From Puffinus mauretanicus (Eukaryota > Chordata > Aves > Procellariiformes > Procellariidae): DNA of 64,000 nucleotides. The DNA lies in assembly GCA_023333565.1 (NCBI GenBank), contig JAJKFH010001865.1:7936001-8000000 (forward strand), written 5' to 3'. The position numbers were made by a program, and so were the translations under genes. Below the pieces are notes generated by a model. The model was given only the letters and a program-made list of their open reading frames with translations, searched no databases and was not told where the DNA came from. This document shows positions 61,701-64,000 of the stretch, in pieces (the stretch's first letter is position 1; every line of letters starts with the position of its first letter).

Positions 61701-62889
61701 CCTGAACACCACGGCACTTCTACTGCGTAAGGCCAGTTGGGATTCATAAACTATGTGCCACTGCACTTACATCCTGTGAGTAGCTCAGCACGCACCTGAC
61801 ACAAGCTCACAACACCAAATTAAGTGCGAAGTAGAGCAGCAGAAACACAGAAGGAGAAAAAGAAATATGCATCTTTGCAATAACAACCTATTGGTAGCAG
61901 GTGAAGGACTGCAGGCTAAACTTTTCCCTACCAGGAGCAGTTCAAACCTTCTGTTTATTCACTGTTGGTCGATACAAAAGTCTAAAGTGGGCCCCTCAGT
62001 GCATTTTCTCTTGAAATGGAACAAGTGCCTGAGAAACACCGCAACATTCAAAGTGACAGAAAGAAAGAGGCAACTTGGTACATGAAGAAAAGGAAAAATC
62101 CAAGGTGCACACCATTCATCGCATCTCTGTGAAGGGCAGAAGCAACAAGAGACCTGCTGGCCTTTTGCTGGGGACAGGGCTTTTTCTGTTGGGCTACAGT
62201 TATGCATTTTCACAGCTATTCCTGTCTTTACTGGAGGGCATACTATTCATCCCTCTTAAATAATGATGAAATGAAGTAAAAACGGTATTCTGCAGCAAGA
62301 CTGTATCGCTCCTGAGGACCTAATCAGAGATGACTGAGTAAAGCTTGATTTTAAATTCTACATTATGCCAGAATAACCCCTGTATGTCCCAAGATCACTT
62401 TATAAGTGAATATAAAATCATAAACTTACACAACAAAATTTTATCAGGTCATCTATTTCCCTACCAACAATTTCTTTAAGCTGGAAGAATAAAAGTAAAA
62501 CTAAACATTAGAAGCCTTAACCCATTCGTCTGTACAACAATTGGAGACTGTCTGCCAAGTTGATCTGCTGACCTTTGAAATGCAAAATAGAAAGGGGGAA
62601 ATGCATGAAAAATTATAGGTAGTTGCAATGCATTTAGGCTGTCTCTACTGTAAGTGAAGCAGCACCTGAGCTCCTAGCCATACGCCAATCCACCCAAGTC
62701 AGGTAACGGTTTCGCCAATATCAATCTCATGAGAAAATGTTTTGCAGGACTGGAGGTGCTCCAGTGCAAACACCTCAGTAAGGATGAACAAGATCTCTGC
62801 AGGGAAGGCTCCTCTTTGTAAAGGAAAAAGTTAGAGAGCTAAATTTTAATGCTGCTCTCGTATTTAAATTGCTATCAAGAAAGAATACT
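55777..62889. other. Unique DNA, candidate conserved non-coding segments
   Basis: No exon or RNA gene is recognised. The longest frame (56255-56647, 130 codons) resembles no known protein and is within chance. 57290-57570 is smooth sequence with several ATTA-type cores, a GACATGGTAGTC inverted repeat and long even-composition stretches. 59700-60060 is similar. Both could be conserved non-coding DNA. A poly(A) run lies at 60207-60221. Confidence 0.5.
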
Positions 62890-63068
62890 TCGCATTTTTA
62901 TAACACCTAATTTATAGGAATTTCAAAACACTCAGCAGATATGAATACATTCCATTTCTTACCTCCTGTGAAGTGGGAGAACATTATCCTCATTTTAACA
63001 AATAGAAGCTTAAGGTGTTGAGAGTAAGCAATTTACCACAGGTTACAAAGGAAGTCTAAGGAGCAGAG
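62890..63068 (+). mobile_element. Ancient MIR-type SINE, plus strand
   Basis: The layout follows the MIR family over nearly 180 bases: TTCGCATTTTTATAACACCT, then AATTTCAAAACACTCAGCAG, ACCTCCTGTGAAGTGGGAGA, CATTATCCTCATTTTAACAA, GAGAGTAAGCAATTTACCAC and AGGTTACAAAGGAAGTC followed by GGAGCAGAG. Each block has a counterpart in the reptile/bird MIR consensus ('TATAGCGCTTT', 'CTCAAAGCGCTTTACA', 'CCTGTGAGGTAGG', 'ATTATCCCCATTTTACAGA', 'GAGAGGTTAAGTGACTTGCCC', 'AGGTCACACAG'). The tail after 63068 is lost. It has no coding capacity. Confidence 0.82.
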
Positions 63069-64000
63069 AGAACAAATGCTACAACACCCTCAGCTCCTCT
63101 TCCCCCCAGTTCCACACAACTACAGCTTTGCAGAGTAATTTTAAAATATACCTCTATTTAAAAAAAAAAAATTAAATTGGATTTTATGTTTGTTCTCAAC
63201 GTTAAAAGATATATCCCTCTGACATAAAGGGGAATGCACAGCTTTAGCAAAGGGGAGGGGGTAAGTCAGCGTGTTCTCAAGGTCTTCCTTGAGAGTAGTC
63301 TTCTCCCAGCTGCACAGTTCATTTGTCTTCAAAATATTCTTCCAGCATAACTGACTCCAAACCACCCCATCTGCTAAACAACAAACTGTTCTGTTTCTTC
63401 TCAGTGGGAACACTGAAGCATAAAAGTCAAAGGTTATGCAAAGGTACTCAAGGACTCATTGAAATATGGGATTATCTAGAGCTGAACAAATATATTTTTT
63501 TGTTTTGATGGTAAAAGTTAAAAATACTTAATTTTCTGTGTGTGATTTTAGGTCAACCTGAGGTTTTTTTCCCCTCTATTATTGTAGTGGGGGGAAAAAT
63601 AGGCAAAAAAAGGCAAAAAGAAATAGTCCTTCTCACCTGAAATTAAATGTTACTACGTTTCAGTTATTAGAACTTTTTCCGAATTTGACTTTTTACAAAA
63701 CAAAAAAAAATTAATTAAAGATCATATGTTATTGTTTAAAAAAAAAAAACATTAAAAACTATTTTGTAAATAAACAATATATTTAAGAACATTTCTGCTA
63801 CCTTCACTCTAGTTTGCAGTCTGTCTGCAAAGATCCAACTTTCAGGGGCTATGTTGACCAGGGAGGTAAGAGGGTCACAGAGTAAAGAGGCTCCTATCAT
63901 AGCTCAAAGGCCACCTGTGCTTACCCCACAATTTCCTTCTTAGGGCTAACCACTGGTGTCAAATGAACTAGCCCTGTTATGTGCTTTGATAACCTTTTGA
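63069..64000. other. Unique AT-rich DNA to the window end
   Basis: No gene is recognised. Poly(A) runs lie at about 63161-63171 and 63738-63749. The last 200 bases are of mixed composition without a coding signal. Confidence 0.5.

Noticed and set aside
1..64000. CRISPR array, operon, tRNA or rRNA genes
   Set aside because: I saw no regularly spaced direct repeats, no close-packed frames and no cloverleaf or ribosomal sequence. The window is vertebrate non-coding DNA.

Overview
The window looks like vertebrate, almost certainly avian, nuclear DNA. It is AT-rich (by eye clearly above 60% A+T), has no bacterial-type gene packing, and carries several CR1 (Chicken Repeat 1) LINEs with the typical TCATAGAA-type tail plus LTRs of bird endogenous-retrovirus types. 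The mix of CR1 subfamilies and LTRs fits a bird genome, but I cannot name the species. I recognise no host protein-coding exon, tRNA, rRNA, snRNA or CRISPR array. The window reads as intergenic or deep intronic DNA. The only convincing protein-coding homology is to CR1 reverse transcriptase, in two broken copies. The open reading frames longer than about 190 codons are those two CR1 copies or their antisense shadows.

Layout. 1-30 kb is mostly unique sequence. It holds old minus-strand CR1 remnants (about 8.09-8.32, 11.97-12.22 and 24.25-24.39 kb), a possible CR1 3' end at 19.85 kb, a younger minus-strand CR1 tail at 20.77-20.94 kb, an old palindromic repeat remnant near 17.1 kb and a diverged tandem duplication of about 94 bp at 26.06-26.24 kb. 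30.4-38.7 kb is a transposon cluster: a truncated antisense LTR (30.36-30.67), a 1.2-kb minus-strand CR1 with reverse transcriptase (32.45-33.67), a 1.4-kb plus-strand CR1 facing it head to head (34.42-35.80), a 57-bp CR1 tail (37.06-37.12) and a long LTR (about 37.80-38.72). 38.7-64 kb is again mostly unique. It contains two LTRs of one ERVL-like family in opposite orientations: a solo LTR at 46.27-46.80 with a perfect 5-bp target-site duplication, and a more decayed one at 55.22-55.78. It also contains ancient MIR-type SINE remnants near 51.3 and 62.9 kb and perhaps 49.8 kb.

No genes here work together as a system. The biology is the history of insertions. At least three age layers are visible: MIR-type SINEs and diverged CR1, then the plus-strand CR1 and the 55.2-kb LTR, then the 32.5-kb CR1 and the 46.3-kb solo LTR. 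Some unique segments (28.6-29.0, 57.3-57.6 and 7.0-7.3 kb) have the low-repeat, homeodomain- or octamer-motif-rich look of conserved non-coding elements, but only a cross-species alignment could show that. I found nothing I would call a new biological system. All repeat assignments rest on recognition by eye, without a database search.
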